NCBI RefSeq assembly: GCF_025716875.1
Contig: NZ_JAOVZB010000006.1
Coordinates: forward strand, 186,001 to 250,000
Source: Marinomonas sargassi
Lineage (GTDB): Bacteria; Pseudomonadota; Gammaproteobacteria; Pseudomonadales; Marinomonadaceae
Direction of reading: 5' to 3'
DNA length: 64,000 bases
Below are positions 18,591-27,932 of the stretch, piece by piece; the first letter of the stretch is position 1; each line of letters starts with the position of its first letter. A model generated the notes under the pieces. It was not told the origin of the DNA. It worked only from the letters and a program-made list of their open reading frames with translations, and searched no databases. The translations under genes and the position numbers were made by a program.

Positions 18591-18956
18591 TTAGAACCAA
18601 AGAAAGACTACTTTATCGATTAAAACCCATAAAGCAAAGATAAAGGTAGTCATAGCCACCAAGCCATTCTTCCATTCATCAAAACGAACTCGGCAATAGA
18701 CGATACCTGCAGACGTTATACATAGCGTTAGCAGACCTAAAACGCCCAAATAATTAGGGAACCATAAAGTGACAGCACCAAGTAATTCAGCGACACCAAC
18801 GGCAAGTAAAATCCACTGATTCAGGCCGCACTCTTTGAAGAAAGTAAGGTTGCGTTGATAAACAAACTGAGGGACACCAATGATCTTGGCACTACCAGAT
18901 AAAACAAAAAAAATGGTTAGCTCTAATGACACCACGAAAAGAATAAATGAACTCAT
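18591..18956 (-). CDS. DoxX-like family small membrane protein
   Basis: 121 residues with four predicted membrane helices. The opening FVLSGSAKIIG and the later LGAVTLWF are typical of the DoxX_2 group. The family's function is mostly unknown; some members form membrane redox complexes. It lies 142 bases after the small periplasmic-protein gene on the same strand and may be a separate unit. Confidence 0.7.
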   Translation of the reverse strand: MSSFILFVVSLELTIFFVLSGSAKIIGVPQFVYQRNLTFFKECGLNQWILLAVGVAELLGAVTLWFPNYLGVLGLLTLCITSAGIVYCRVRFDEWKNGLVAMTTFIFALWVLIDKVVFLWF

Positions 18957-19098
18957 TGAAGACCTTTTATTATTTATATATTTAGGTAGTAATTAACAAA
19001 CCTACTTAGAAATAACCTTACAGAGGCAAAGCGGAATGTTTTTTTACAGCGGGTGATAATAATCCTCTTTTCCACCTTCTGCCAGCCCATTTTAGATT

Positions 19099-19506
19099 TT
19101 AACGAATGACTGAGTAGTCTTCGCTATTCGCTACGGAGAAATCAACAATAACTTCCTTGCCGCCAAATCCGTGTTGATTGCACTTTGCCCTAACCCGAAC
19201 GGACTCAGTACCTACAGGTATCTGCACACCACATAAACTGCGAGTAAAAGGCTGCTCATTGACATGCGGGTGCAGTAACACCCTTTCGCCTAATATAACG
19301 CCTTGATCATCGATAACCTGCCAAGCATCAGCATAATGCTCCCAACCTTCATCATTATGACGAACAGCAACATGAAAGCACCAGCTCCCTTTGCTCATTT
19401 CCACTGCTTTGACGGATTGCACATGAGCGTAATTTAATGAAGCCTGTCCATCCGCATAAAGGCTGCTAGCAAAAAATAAACAGAAAATGAATGACCAGTA
19501 TTTCAT
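19099..19506 (-). CDS. Small periplasmic protein of unknown function
   Basis: 135 residues with a clear signal peptide (residues 1-18, ending LYADG). The mature part is a likely all-beta domain with GSWCFHVAVRHNDEGWEHYA, LLHPHVNEQPFTRSL and a late Cys-Asn-Gln-His-Gly-Phe-Gly-Gly segment. Three cysteines in the mature part could form a disulfide or bind metal. I recognise the HPHV-x-EQPFTRSL pattern as conserved among uncharacterised bacterial proteins, but no function is known to me. It lies 24 bases after the hydroxylase gene, so it is probably the third gene of the DUF4856 operon. Confidence 0.7.
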   Translation of the reverse strand: MKYWSFIFCLFFASSLYADGQASLNYAHVQSVKAVEMSKGSWCFHVAVRHNDEGWEHYADAWQVIDDQGVILGERVLLHPHVNEQPFTRSLCGVQIPVGTESVRVRAKCNQHGFGGKEVIVDFSVANSEDYSVIR

Positions 19507-19530
19507 TTGAAGCTCCTTTTCTTATCTTAA

Positions 19531-20553
19531 TTACTTAAATTTTCTTCTAAAATGCTCTTGAGCTTCTAAAGATAACAGCTGAGCATTGTGCAACAGCTTA
19601 GTAAGTTTTAGTCTGCTGTAATGAATAGCACTTTTTAATGGTAGAAAGTACTGAGTTAATACTCCTCCATTATCAATCTTTTCACCCGTACCAAAAATTA
19701 TTTGTTGATTATCGTGGCCTGAAGACCAAGTGGAAAAAAGCCTATCCCATATAGCCAATATCACACCGAAATTTTTATCATAATGTTCCACAGAAATAGA
19801 GTGATGAATTTGGTGCTGAACAGGTGAAATCAGCCATTTCTCTATTGTCTTTCCATAACTTAAAACGACACCTGAGTGACGTAAGTTAGCTCCTAAAATA
19901 TTAAAAACAAAAGTAGAAACTAGTACGCCAAATATTTGCAGCAAGCTAATCTGGTGAGGAAAAAGTACTAGAAAAATACTAATAACAAGGCTCTGTACTG
20001 TTAAAGATCGTAAGAAAAATAGCCCACCTTCTACAGGATGCGTACGAAAAACAGTAAAAGGGGTTAAAACTTTAGCACTATGGTGAACCTGATGAAAAAA
20101 CCATAGCAAAGGAACTTTATGCATTAACCAATGGGTAAAGAACCTTGAGAAGTCATCTGCTAAAAAATAGCACAAGGTAAATAAAGCCATCACCAATGTA
20201 TCCGACCACCCAAATGATAGGTTTGAAAGCCCCTGCTCTTGCCAAAAGAAAAACAAAAAACTAATCCACACACTTTGCGATAGGGTTTTGGGAATAGCAA
20301 TAGAAAAGATGAGGCGGTTTAATAACCAGACTTGATAATCCGTTCGCGCAGAAGAGTGCCACCAAACTCTCCATGAAAAATAGCTTTTTACTCGATGTAT
20401 ACCAGCAAAGCCATAACGGAAGTAAAAAATAAATACAGCAAACACTGACGCAGACACCAAATAAAACAGTGAAACGCGTTTGCTTAAATCAAATAAAGAA
20501 GAGCCAGCAGATGCCAACTCTTCCCCTAACCAAAATATAAAGGCATCAAACAT
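19531..20553 (-). CDS. Fatty acid hydroxylase / sterol desaturase superfamily membrane protein
   Basis: 340 residues with several membrane helices. The di-iron histidine boxes are intact: HWLMH (about 149), FFHQVHHS (about 160), a third His region NLRHSGV and SPVQHQIHHS (about 250). Enzymes of this superfamily hydroxylate or desaturate lipids using a di-iron centre and oxygen; the substrate here is unknown. It follows the DUF4856 gene by 18 bases, which places an iron enzyme in a unit with a Fur-like operator. Confidence 0.85.
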   Translation of the reverse strand: MFDAFIFWLGEELASAGSSLFDLSKRVSLFYLVSASVFAVFIFYFRYGFAGIHRVKSYFSWRVWWHSSARTDYQVWLLNRLIFSIAIPKTLSQSVWISFLFFFWQEQGLSNLSFGWSDTLVMALFTLCYFLADDFSRFFTHWLMHKVPLLWFFHQVHHSAKVLTPFTVFRTHPVEGGLFFLRSLTVQSLVISIFLVLFPHQISLLQIFGVLVSTFVFNILGANLRHSGVVLSYGKTIEKWLISPVQHQIHHSISVEHYDKNFGVILAIWDRLFSTWSSGHDNQQIIFGTGEKIDNGGVLTQYFLPLKSAIHYSRLKLTKLLHNAQLLSLEAQEHFRRKFK

Positions 20554-20571
20554 TGCCTCATAATATCCTAA

Positions 20572-21939
20572 TTAGTCGTTTTCAACACTTTTACCTGCTG
20601 AATTGATCTGATCAAGCACTGCATTCATACCAGCAGTTTTATCATTCAATTTAGCTTTTAAATTAAATGCTTTTGCTAGTAAATTCTGAGTTTTGATCAT
20701 GTTCAGCTTGTATTCTTGCATAGAGATAGACGAGCCTTGGATAAATTTACCTTTTCCGTCTACAGCTAACACTTGCGTATCACCAAATAGAATTGGGCTA
20801 AAACCAATTAGACGATCAAGATCGGCTTGAGTGCTACCTAGCTCACGTCCAGCAGCTTCTAGAGCAAGAGCGAAACCTTTTAACTCACCCCAATGCTTAA
20901 CATAGTTGCGGAAAGATTTGCTTACATCACCTTGAGCTTCTTCTACTGCAATAATTTTATCGATATCAGAGAAGACGCTACCAGCATACTTATATGCAGC
21001 TTCAGCGATCACTTGCTGCCAAGCTGTTGCAATTACATCAGCATATGCACGTAATTCTGCATGCTGTGCTTTCGTCATTTTCTCGCCATTTGCAGATTCA
21101 ATAAGTTTACGTCCATCTACAAAAGCTTGCATGATAGTGTGAAAGTAGTTTGTACCAGCACTTGCATCAGTACTAGCCGCATAATAAGCGTGAGCAAATG
21201 CCATTTCTGATTTCAGGTCAACTTTACCATCACCATTAGCATCAGCTTTAGAGAAAGCCTCAGCTTTTTGCTTAGTGATATTTACCACTTCTTTAGGTGT
21301 TAGAGAAAGACCGTTTGCTGGTGCACCAAAGTAACCAAAGCCTTCATCCCATACATGCTCTTTACCTGTGTAGACAGTACCTGCTTTATAAGGTTTGTCA
21401 TTTGGGTATTCGCCTTCTTCGATTTTCTCATCTAGGTAGCGGTTAACTGCGTTGTGGTAAAAAACAGCACCCATCGCAAACTTTGATACTAGTTGAGTGT
21501 AGTCATAACCATTAACAGGGTCATAACCGTTTTTTGTTTTAGCAGCCATATCAACAAGTTGCTGAAGAAGCTCTTGGCCTGTTGGGTTTCCTGGCCAACC
21601 AGTAATAACACCACTATAAGTACTAGCTAAAAGGCTTTTCCCTTTAGATAGCTCATTAATTTTTGTTTGTTTAACCGGAAAACCGTCCTTAGATGCTGGA
21701 TCTAGAATTGCTAGATCTCCTTCGCCTGTTAAGTAGGCTGCCATTAGATCTGCATCACCTTTACTGACCGCTTTTTTCAATGAATTATGCAAAGCATGAC
21801 GGGCGATTTGACCACCGTAAGAAACTGAAGAAGTCTTATCCCCTTCATAGCCTTTTAGTGTTACGCCAAATTTATAGTCGTCAGCTGCTACAGCACTAAA
21901 TGACAATGCTACAAATGTACTAAGGATAGTTCTTTTCAT
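20572..21939 (-). CDS. DUF4856 exported protein with a canonical EF-hand loop
   Basis: 455 residues with a signal peptide (cleavage near residue 18, AVA-AD). The DUF4856 pattern is recognised from SSVSYGGQIARHAL (about 37), KEHVWDEGFGYFG (193-205), repeated YY/NYFHT helices and an Ala-rich C-terminal half. Residues 233-244, DANGDGKVDLKS with the next Glu, fit the 12-residue calcium EF-hand loop: Asp, Asn, Asp, Asp and Glu at the ligand positions. The protein is mostly helical and resembles the imelysin type of periplasmic metal-related proteins in general layout, but homology to imelysin is not established here. It is first in an operon with the hydroxylase and the small periplasmic protein, and a Fur-like site lies about 50 bases above its start. 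Confidence 0.75.
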   Translation of the reverse strand: MKRTILSTFVALSFSAVAADDYKFGVTLKGYEGDKTSSVSYGGQIARHALHNSLKKAVSKGDADLMAAYLTGEGDLAILDPASKDGFPVKQTKINELSKGKSLLASTYSGVITGWPGNPTGQELLQQLVDMAAKTKNGYDPVNGYDYTQLVSKFAMGAVFYHNAVNRYLDEKIEEGEYPNDKPYKAGTVYTGKEHVWDEGFGYFGAPANGLSLTPKEVVNITKQKAEAFSKADANGDGKVDLKSEMAFAHAYYAASTDASAGTNYFHTIMQAFVDGRKLIESANGEKMTKAQHAELRAYADVIATAWQQVIAEAAYKYAGSVFSDIDKIIAVEEAQGDVSKSFRNYVKHWGELKGFALALEAAGRELGSTQADLDRLIGFSPILFGDTQVLAVDGKGKFIQGSSISMQEYKLNMIKTQNLLAKAFNLKAKLNDKTAGMNAVLDQINSAGKSVEND

Positions 21940-21987
21940 TATAAAAATTCCTTATATGAGTTAAAAAACGAAAATACCATAACTGTA

Positions 21988-22006
21988 CTGCTAATGATTA
22001 TCAACA
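21988..22006 (-). promoter_or_regulatory. Fur-like box upstream of the DUF4856 operon
   Basis: The minus strand reads TTGATAATCATTAGC, which matches 12 of 13 bases of the right part of the Fur consensus (GATAATCATTATC). It lies about 50 bases above the start codon, where a repressor could block the promoter. Confidence 0.6.
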
Positions 22007-22103
22007 TATCTTTTGTTCGAATAAGTAATTCACTAATAGATTATTTTTATAAGCTGTATTTATGTGGGTTAAATATATAATGCTTGCAGAAAACAATATA
22101 TTA

Positions 22104-22124
22104 AATAATAATTATTATCATTAG
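22104..22124 (+). promoter_or_regulatory. Fur-like box upstream of the metal exporter gene
   Basis: AATAATAATTATTATCATTAG contains the palindrome AATAATAATTATTAT and resembles overlapping 7-1-7 Fur half-sites. It ends 19 bases before the ATG at 22144. The AT-only character weakens the case, since such palindromes arise easily in AT-rich spacers. Confidence 0.5.
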
Positions 22125-22143
22125 TATTTAATAAGAATCCACA

Positions 22144-23346
22144 ATGCAAACTAAATTACTTTCTCCAGCGTCTGAAGAGCACTATCTCCTCAAAAAGCTC
22201 CATTCGAACAAACGAATGATTGTGCTATTTAGCATTTTTATTCTTGGGCTAATCCCTGATTTTAGAGAAAGCCTTTTTATCGTTTTCGCTGATGCTTTCT
22301 TACAAGTGTCTGCTTTTGTCGCCCTTACTCTCGCCATTTATTACGGTATCAGTCACAACTTTAATGCATCCTTTCTACATAACTGGATGCAGAAAGCTTC
22401 TTATAGAGAAGTGATTTTTGCTGGTGTAATGGGGGTTCTACCCGGCTGCGGTGGCGCAATTATTGTTATAACTCAATATACAAAGGGTCGAATTGGTTTC
22501 GGCGCGGTTGTTGCTGTACTGACCAGTACAATGGGCGATGCAGCTTTCTTGTTAATCAGCCAAAAGCCTGAAGACGCAATCATTGTACTTTCTATCAGCG
22601 TTTTTGTCGGGATATTATCTGGACTAGTTACAGACGCTTTTCTCCCAGCACCAAAACTAAACCTAAAAGATTGCAGTGAAAAATCAGCTCCAGAGCAAAT
22701 TAAAGAACCTAACTCCTTTGAAGTATGGGTAAGCCGCGCAAGTATGGCATTTTGGTGTTTACTGCTCATCCCTGCAGGCAGTATCGCCTTACTTCTTTCC
22801 ATGCAATACGATGTCAACCAATTACTGGGGTTGCCTGATCAGTCCATAGAGCACATTGGTGCTATTGCAGGTCTTGTATGCCTAACGTTATGGGCCCTTT
22901 CCGCTAAAAATGACAGTTATTCCGAATTATCAAAGGAGAATGACAGTGTTCTGCCAAAACACTGGATCAGGAAGGTTGCTCAAGATACTCAATTTGTCAC
23001 TAGCTGGGTTATTGTGGCCTTCATTCTTTTCGAACTTGTATTGTTCGTTGTCGGCAGCGGCTTATTTGAAGCCCTTAAGTCTTGGGGGAGCACCACCATT
23101 ATCTTTGCAACCTTGATTGGCTTACTACCCGGCTGCGGCCCTCAAATTATGGTAACAGGGCTTTATTTACAGGGTGCTATTCCCTTATCTGCACAACTCG
23201 CTAATAGCATAAGTAACGATGGAGATGCTTTATTTCCAGCCATCGCATTAGCACCAAAAGCGGCATTGATTGCCACTCTGTACTCTACGGTTCCTGCACT
23301 TATTGCTGGATATGGCTATTACTGGTTAGTAGAAGTAGGGTTATAA
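22144..23346 (+). CDS. Putative manganese/heavy-metal exporter (10-TM, ArsP_2-like)
   Basis: 400 residues with about ten membrane helices in two similar halves. Each half has a glycine-cysteine motif, GVMGVLPGCGGAIIV (about 95) and GLLPGCGPQIMV (about 325), each followed by an acidic Gly-Asp or Asn-Asp-Gly-Asp segment (TSTMGDAAF, SISNDGDALFPA), suggesting an inverted-repeat transporter with paired metal sites. The family is annotated as a putative 10-TM heavy-metal exporter or manganese transporter; the substrate has rarely been tested. It is divergent from the DUF4856 operon, with Fur-like sites on both sides of the shared spacer. A bidirectional terminator follows. Confidence 0.8.
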   Translation: MQTKLLSPASEEHYLLKKLHSNKRMIVLFSIFILGLIPDFRESLFIVFADAFLQVSAFVALTLAIYYGISHNFNASFLHNWMQKASYREVIFAGVMGVLPGCGGAIIVITQYTKGRIGFGAVVAVLTSTMGDAAFLLISQKPEDAIIVLSISVFVGILSGLVTDAFLPAPKLNLKDCSEKSAPEQIKEPNSFEVWVSRASMAFWCLLLIPAGSIALLLSMQYDVNQLLGLPDQSIEHIGAIAGLVCLTLWALSAKNDSYSELSKENDSVLPKHWIRKVAQDTQFVTSWVIVAFILFELVLFVVGSGLFEALKSWGSTTIIFATLIGLLPGCGPQIMVTGLYLQGAIPLSAQLANSISNDGDALFPAIALAPKAALIATLYSTVPALIAGYGYYWLVEVGL

Positions 23347-23397
23347 AAAAGCCGATAAATTCACCATCGCATGATGAGTTTATCGGCTTACTTTTCT
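23346..23397. terminator. Bidirectional terminator between the exporter gene and hisC
   Basis: The perfect 11-bp stem AAGCCGATAAA/TTTATCGGCTT has a 19-base loop, T-rich on the plus side and a longer T run on the minus side. It serves both convergent genes. Confidence 0.88.
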
Positions 23398-23411
23398 TTA
23401 TCTCAGCCTTT

Positions 23412-24470
23412 CTAAAGAACTTTAAGCGCGGCTATTAAAGCAGACATCTCTTCATCTGTTCCTATGGTAATTCTCAAATAATTACCAATCCGAGGCTTTT
23501 GACCAAAGTAACGAACCAAAATGCCCTGCTCTTTAAGGGCAAGATAAATGCTTTCCGCAGACTTTTCTGGGTGACTAACAAACACAAAGTTAGTCGCCGA
23601 TGGCACTACCTCAAAACCGAGCACTTTCAGCTCTTCTACCGACTCTTCACGAGTTTTAATCGTTTTATCACATAAATTTTGAAGGTAGTCTTTATCTTCA
23701 ACTGCTGCAGTTGCACCGGCCAAAGCTATACGATCAATAGGATATGAGTTGAACGAATTTTTTAGCCTCTCTAGACCCTCTATAAGGTCAGGATGTCCAA
23801 GTGCGTAACCGACACGAATTCCTGCTAAAGCGCGGGACTTAGAAAGCGTCTGAACGACCAATAAATTAGCGTATTGATTTACTAAACTAGCCGCGCTTTG
23901 CGCGCCAAAATCCACATAAGCTTCGTCCACCAACACCACAACATTTGGGTTAGCTTTTAATATAAGCTCAATTTCTTCTAACGCTAATGCTTTACCTGTT
24001 GGGGCATTTGGGTTCGTTACCACAACACCTGATACATCAAGATTTTGATAATCGCTTGGAACAATATCAAAACTGTCATTCAGAGGAATCAGTTTTGGCT
24101 CAATACCGTAAAGACCAGCATACACTTTATAGAAGCTATAGGTAATATCTGCGAACGCTAAAGGCTTGCCATCAGCGAAGTACCCCATAAAAGCAAGAGC
24201 CAGCACTTCATCCGAGCCGTTACCCACGAACACCTGATTCACATCCAACTGATAGTTTTTTGCCAATGCCTTTTTCAGCGTCATACAGTTAGGGTCTGGG
24301 TATAAACGTAGACTCTCGCCCACTTCTTTTTCCATAGCCGCTATCGCTTTTGGCGACGGCGGGTATGGGCTCTCATTAGTATTGAGCTTAATGTACTTTT
24401 TATCTTGTGGTTGCTCGCCTGGTACATAAGGATCCAGAGAGGCAATTTTATCTGTCCAAAAATGGCTCAT
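23412..24470 (-). CDS. hisC: Histidinol-phosphate aminotransferase
   Basis: 352 residues, the HisC length. This PLP enzyme converts imidazole-acetol phosphate to histidinol phosphate. LNTNESPYPPSP near the start, VGNGSDEVLALAF, VVTNPNAPTGKAL, VDEAYVDFG and the PLP-lysine block TLSKSRALAGIRVGYALG are all in order, and RIT near the end supplies the phosphate-binding Arg. The ATG at 24470 follows AAGGA and gives the normal N-terminus; an upstream in-frame Met would add seven residues. It stands apart from other his genes, as often in gammaproteobacteria with a second aminotransferase copy. Confidence 0.93.
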   Translation of the reverse strand: MSHFWTDKIASLDPYVPGEQPQDKKYIKLNTNESPYPPSPKAIAAMEKEVGESLRLYPDPNCMTLKKALAKNYQLDVNQVFVGNGSDEVLALAFMGYFADGKPLAFADITYSFYKVYAGLYGIEPKLIPLNDSFDIVPSDYQNLDVSGVVVTNPNAPTGKALALEEIELILKANPNVVVLVDEAYVDFGAQSAASLVNQYANLLVVQTLSKSRALAGIRVGYALGHPDLIEGLERLKNSFNSYPIDRIALAGATAAVEDKDYLQNLCDKTIKTREESVEELKVLGFEVVPSATNFVFVSHPEKSAESIYLALKEQGILVRYFGQKPRIGNYLRITIGTDEEMSALIAALKVL

Positions 24471-24558
24471 GGCAACGTCCTTTATAATCAATCAAAAAAT
24501 AAGGCCTCATTGCTAGAGGCCCTATTCATTACTACATGCGTTATTACTCGGCCTTAGC

Positions 24559-26061
24559 TTAGTCCTGAGGCTTCATATGAGGGAATAGCAATACATCACG
24601 GATAGATGGCGCATCAGTGAAAAGCATTACTAGACGGTCAATACCGATGCCCTCACCAGCCGTTGGCGGAAGCCCGTATTCTAGCGCATTGATGTAATCT
24701 GCATCGTAATGCATTGCTTCATCATCACCCGCATCTTTCTCAGCAACTTGGCGCTTGAAGCGCTCCGCCTGATCTTCTGGGTCATTCAACTCTGAGAAGC
24801 CATTGGCGATTTCACGTCCGCCTACGAAGAACTCAAAACGATCAGTAATAAACTCATTGTCGTCATTACGACGAGCCAATGGCGACACTTCTGCAGGGTA
24901 TTCAGTAATGAAAGTCGGTTGATCTAACTTATGCTCAGCCGTTTCTTCAAAGATTTCAGTCCAAAGCTTACCTAAGCCCCAAATTGGTTTCACATCGATC
25001 TTAAGTTTCTGAGCAACAGCTGTTGCCGCTTCAATGGTTGCTAAATCTTCTGCCGTTAACTCAGGGTTATAGTGCAAAATGGACTCAAGCATTGTCATGC
25101 GTACGAAAGGCGCACCAAAGTCATATTCTGAGCCTTGGTAAGTCACTTTTGTCGTGCCCAACACTTTTTCCGCCACGTTACGTAGCATGTCTTCAGTAAG
25201 ATCCATCAAGTCTTTATAGTCTGCATAAGCCTGATAGAACTCAATCATAGTGAATTCTGGGTTATGGCGGGTCGATGTTCCTTCGTTACGGAAGTTACGG
25301 TTAATCTCGAACACTCGCTCAAAACCACCTACCACCAAACGCTTCAAGTAAAGCTCTGGTGCAATACGCAAATACATGCTCATGTCCATCGCATTGTGGT
25401 GGGTAATAAATGGTCGAGCCGTCGCACCACCTGGAATCGTTTGTAGCATAGGTGTTTCTACTTCCATGAAACGACGATCTTCTAAGAAACGACGGATAGT
25501 AGAAATAATTTTTGAACGCACTTGGAAAGTATCACGAGATTCTTGGTTCACGATTAAATCAACGTAACGCTGGCGGTAGCGCATTTCCATGTCAGACAAA
25601 CCATGGTGCTTGTCTGGTAGTGGGCGTAATGACTTGGTTAGAAGCTCTGCTTCTTGCATATCTATGTATAAATCGCCTTTGCCTGATTTATGTACAGGGC
25701 CACTCACACCGATAATGTCACCTAGATCCCAACTTTTTTGTTCAGCAAGTAATTCAGGTGACAGCGCTTTACGGTTCACATAAGCTTGAATTTGGCCTGT
25801 CATATCTTGCAACAACATGAAAGCACCGCGGTTACGAACAACACGACCAGCGATAGATACTTTATGATCCTTAGCCTCTAGCTCTGCTTTTTCTAGTTCG
25901 CCAAACTCTGCCTGTAAATCTTCAGCATAAGCGTTTGGACGGAAACTATTTGGGTATGCATTGCGCTCGTCTCGAATACTCGCTAGCTTAGCGCGACGTT
26001 CTGCCACTAAACGGTTGTCGTCGGACTGTGCTGCTGATTCTGTTTTATTTTCATTCGCCAT
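24559..26061 (-). CDS. lysS: Lysyl-tRNA synthetase, class II
   Basis: 500 residues. An N-terminal OB-fold anticodon-binding domain (about 60-150, [14 protein letters not shown]) precedes the class II catalytic core. Motif 2 is [25 protein letters not shown] and motif 3 is [10 protein letters not shown] near the C-terminus. It charges tRNA-Lys. The ATG at 26061 gives the normal start; a TTG seven codons upstream is less likely. It lies 50 bases after prfB, the usual prfB-lysS operon. Confidence 0.96.
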   Translation of the reverse strand: MANENKTESAAQSDDNRLVAERRAKLASIRDERNAYPNSFRPNAYAEDLQAEFGELEKAELEAKDHKVSIAGRVVRNRGAFMLLQDMTGQIQAYVNRKALSPELLAEQKSWDLGDIIGVSGPVHKSGKGDLYIDMQEAELLTKSLRPLPDKHHGLSDMEMRYRQRYVDLIVNQESRDTFQVRSKIISTIRRFLEDRRFMEVETPMLQTIPGGATARPFITHHNAMDMSMYLRIAPELYLKRLVVGGFERVFEINRNFRNEGTSTRHNPEFTMIEFYQAYADYKDLMDLTEDMLRNVAEKVLGTTKVTYQGSEYDFGAPFVRMTMLESILHYNPELTAEDLATIEAATAVAQKLKIDVKPIWGLGKLWTEIFEETAEHKLDQPTFITEYPAEVSPLARRNDDNEFITDRFEFFVGGREIANGFSELNDPEDQAERFKRQVAEKDAGDDEAMHYDADYINALEYGLPPTAGEGIGIDRLVMLFTDAPSIRDVLLFPHMKPQD

Positions 26062-26111
26062 GATTTTGCTATTGCTCTTCAAAAAGTGTTTTTTATAAAT
26101 TAGTAAGCTTG

Positions 26112-27207
26112 TTATAAGCCTTGTTTCAAACTTGCCACGATAAATTGGTCTAGATTACCGTCTAATACAGAGCCCGTATTTGAGCTCTCTACACCAGTAC
26201 GCAAATCTTTAATACGTGATGAATCTAGTACGTATGATCGAATTTGACTGCCCCAACCAATGTCAGACTTACTGTCTTCAAGGGCTTGCGCTGCTTCGTT
26301 ACGTTTTTGCATTTCAAATTCGTACAATTTTGCACGCAATTGCTTCATGGCAAAATCTCGGTTCGCATGTTGCGAACGCTGATTCTGACATTGAACAACA
26401 ATACCTGTCGGTATATGGGTAATACGTACCGCTGAATCTGTCGTGTTTACGTGCTGACCACCAGCGCCTGATGAACGATAGGTATCCGTTCTCAAGTCTG
26501 CAGGATTGATATCAATCTCAACATTGTCATCAATTTCAGGTGACACAAAGACAGAAGCAAACGAGGTATGGCGGCGGCTACCGGAATCAAACGGTGATTT
26601 TCGAACTAATCGATGAACACCTGTTTCTGTTCGCAACCAACCAAAAGCATATTCACCTTCAAAACGAATCGTCGCTGACTTGATACCAGCCACTTCACCT
26701 TCAGATACTTCCATCAACTCTACTTTGAAGCCTTTATCTTCACCCCAGCGAAGGTACATACGTAACAACATACTCGCCCAGTCTTGCGCTTCCGTACCAC
26801 CTGAGCCAGATTGGATATCTAAGAAAGCGCTGTTCTCATCCATCTCTTTGGAGAACATACGACGAAACTCTAGCTTCGCCAATAAGGCTTCCATATCATC
26901 CAGTTCAAGCTGTACAGCTTCTATTGAGTCTTCATCATTTTCCTCAACAGCCATTTCCAGTAATTCTTTAGTATCTTCTACACCAGACTCTAAGCCATCT
27001 AACGTTTCAACAATGGCTTCTAGTGAAGAACGCTCTTTACCTAGCTTTTGAGCGTATTCTGGATCATTCCAGATCTCAGGGTCTTCTAGTTCACGGCTAA
27101 CTTCTTCTAAGCGTTCTTTCTTTGACTCATAGTCAAAGATACCCCCGAAGAATAAGAGCACGTTCAGAAAGGTCTTTTATTTTAGAAAGTATCGGGTTTA
27201 TTTCCAT
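26112..27207 (-). CDS. prfB: Peptide chain release factor 2, made by programmed +1 frameshift
   Basis: Translation starts at ATG 27207-27205 and reads 24 codons to CTT (27138-27136), then an in-frame TGA at 27135-27133. Skipping one base (27135) continues in the +1 frame to 26112, giving 364 residues, close to the E. coli length of 365. The product recognises UGA and UAA. The SPF tripeptide is in RKSPFDSG and the peptidyl-hydrolysis GGQ in SGAGGQHVN. The CDS should be annotated as a join of 27207-27136 and 27134-26112. lysS follows in the same operon. Confidence 0.95.
27132..27147 (-). promoter_or_regulatory. Programmed frameshift site of prfB
   Basis: The minus strand reads CGGGGGTATCTTTGAC. 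The purine run GGGGG acts as an internal Shine-Dalgarno, CTT-T is the slippery codon and TGA is the autoregulatory stop. When RF2 is plentiful, translation ends here; when scarce, the ribosome shifts +1 into the long frame. Confidence 0.95.
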
Positions 27208-27351
27208 ATTTGCATCAATTTGTTATAAACATTGTGGATAAAGTTAATTCGGGAATTGTAACGAATTTAGTCGCAGCATAAAATGCCATTCGCAAGTCAA
27301 TGATGTAAAAACAGACCATTTTTATAAAGCTTGCAACCAAATGGAGTAAAT

Positions 27352-27651
27352 ATGGATAAGCCAACTGTGTCAGTCGTCATACTGGGACAAAAATACAAGA
27401 TAAACTGCCCTAAAGATCATGAAGCTGCATTGCTTGAAGCAGCGGACTATTTAAATGATCAAATGAATGAGATTAAGCACTCATCCAAAGCAGCCAGCAT
27501 AGAAAAAATTGCCGTCCTAGCCGCCTTAAATATTACACATGACATGTTATCGAATAGAAAATATGCACAGGCTAACGAGCAACAGTTACGATCACTTACT
27601 TCGCAGCTCGATGATGCCCTTGCACATCAGGCAGATTCAAACAACGAATAG
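27352..27651 (+). CDS. zapA: Cell division protein ZapA
   Basis: 99 residues. The N-terminal TVSVVILGQKYKINCP is the beta-hairpin of ZapA that binds FtsZ, and the rest is a long coiled coil (KIAVLAALNITHDMLS and after) used for tetramer formation. The ATG at 27352 follows GGAG at six bases; an in-frame upstream Met would add seven residues. It promotes Z-ring bundling. The order zapA-6S RNA-cyclo-ligase is the standard gammaproteobacterial one. Confidence 0.93.
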   Translation: MDKPTVSVVILGQKYKINCPKDHEAALLEAADYLNDQMNEIKHSSKAASIEKIAVLAALNITHDMLSNRKYAQANEQQLRSLTSQLDDALAHQADSNNE

Positions 27652-27750
27652 TCCTGTTAAGATAAGTTGAAACATTAACTTTAAGAATTAACAATGAAAC
27701 AGGCACTGTAATAGGTGATTTCTAATAACACTTATTCTATACTCCGCCAC

Positions 27751-27929
27751 TTGTTTCCTGGGTTGTTCGAAACGGCTTAACGCCCTTGAGCCTATGAGTA
27801 AACCTTCGGGAAGAGCCTGCTGATTTGGTGTGCATGTCCGTGCGTCGGAAAGCCTAAAAAATCACAGTTCTTTCCACCTTGAACCACTGGGTTCAAGGCC
27901 ATAAGTCGAAGCGGCAACTTGGGAAACTC
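27751..27929 (+). ncRNA. ssrS: 6S RNA
   Basis: The 5' arm TTTCCTGGGTTG (from about 27754) can pair with the 3' arm CAACTTGGGAAA (about 27915-27926) to form the closing stem. Between them lies the conserved 6S segment CCTTGAACCACTGGGTTCAAGG near 27880-27899, plus internal stem pieces. A -10 (TATACT, 27738-27743) precedes the inferred 5' end. The position between zapA and the cyclo-ligase gene is the classic one. 6S RNA binds sigma-70 holoenzyme and alters transcription in stationary phase. The ends are estimated to a few bases. Confidence 0.92.
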
Positions 27930-27932
27930 CTT

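Noticed and set aside
27331..27351. Earlier zapA start
   Set aside because: The seven added residues have no family match, while the later ATG has GGAG at the right distance.
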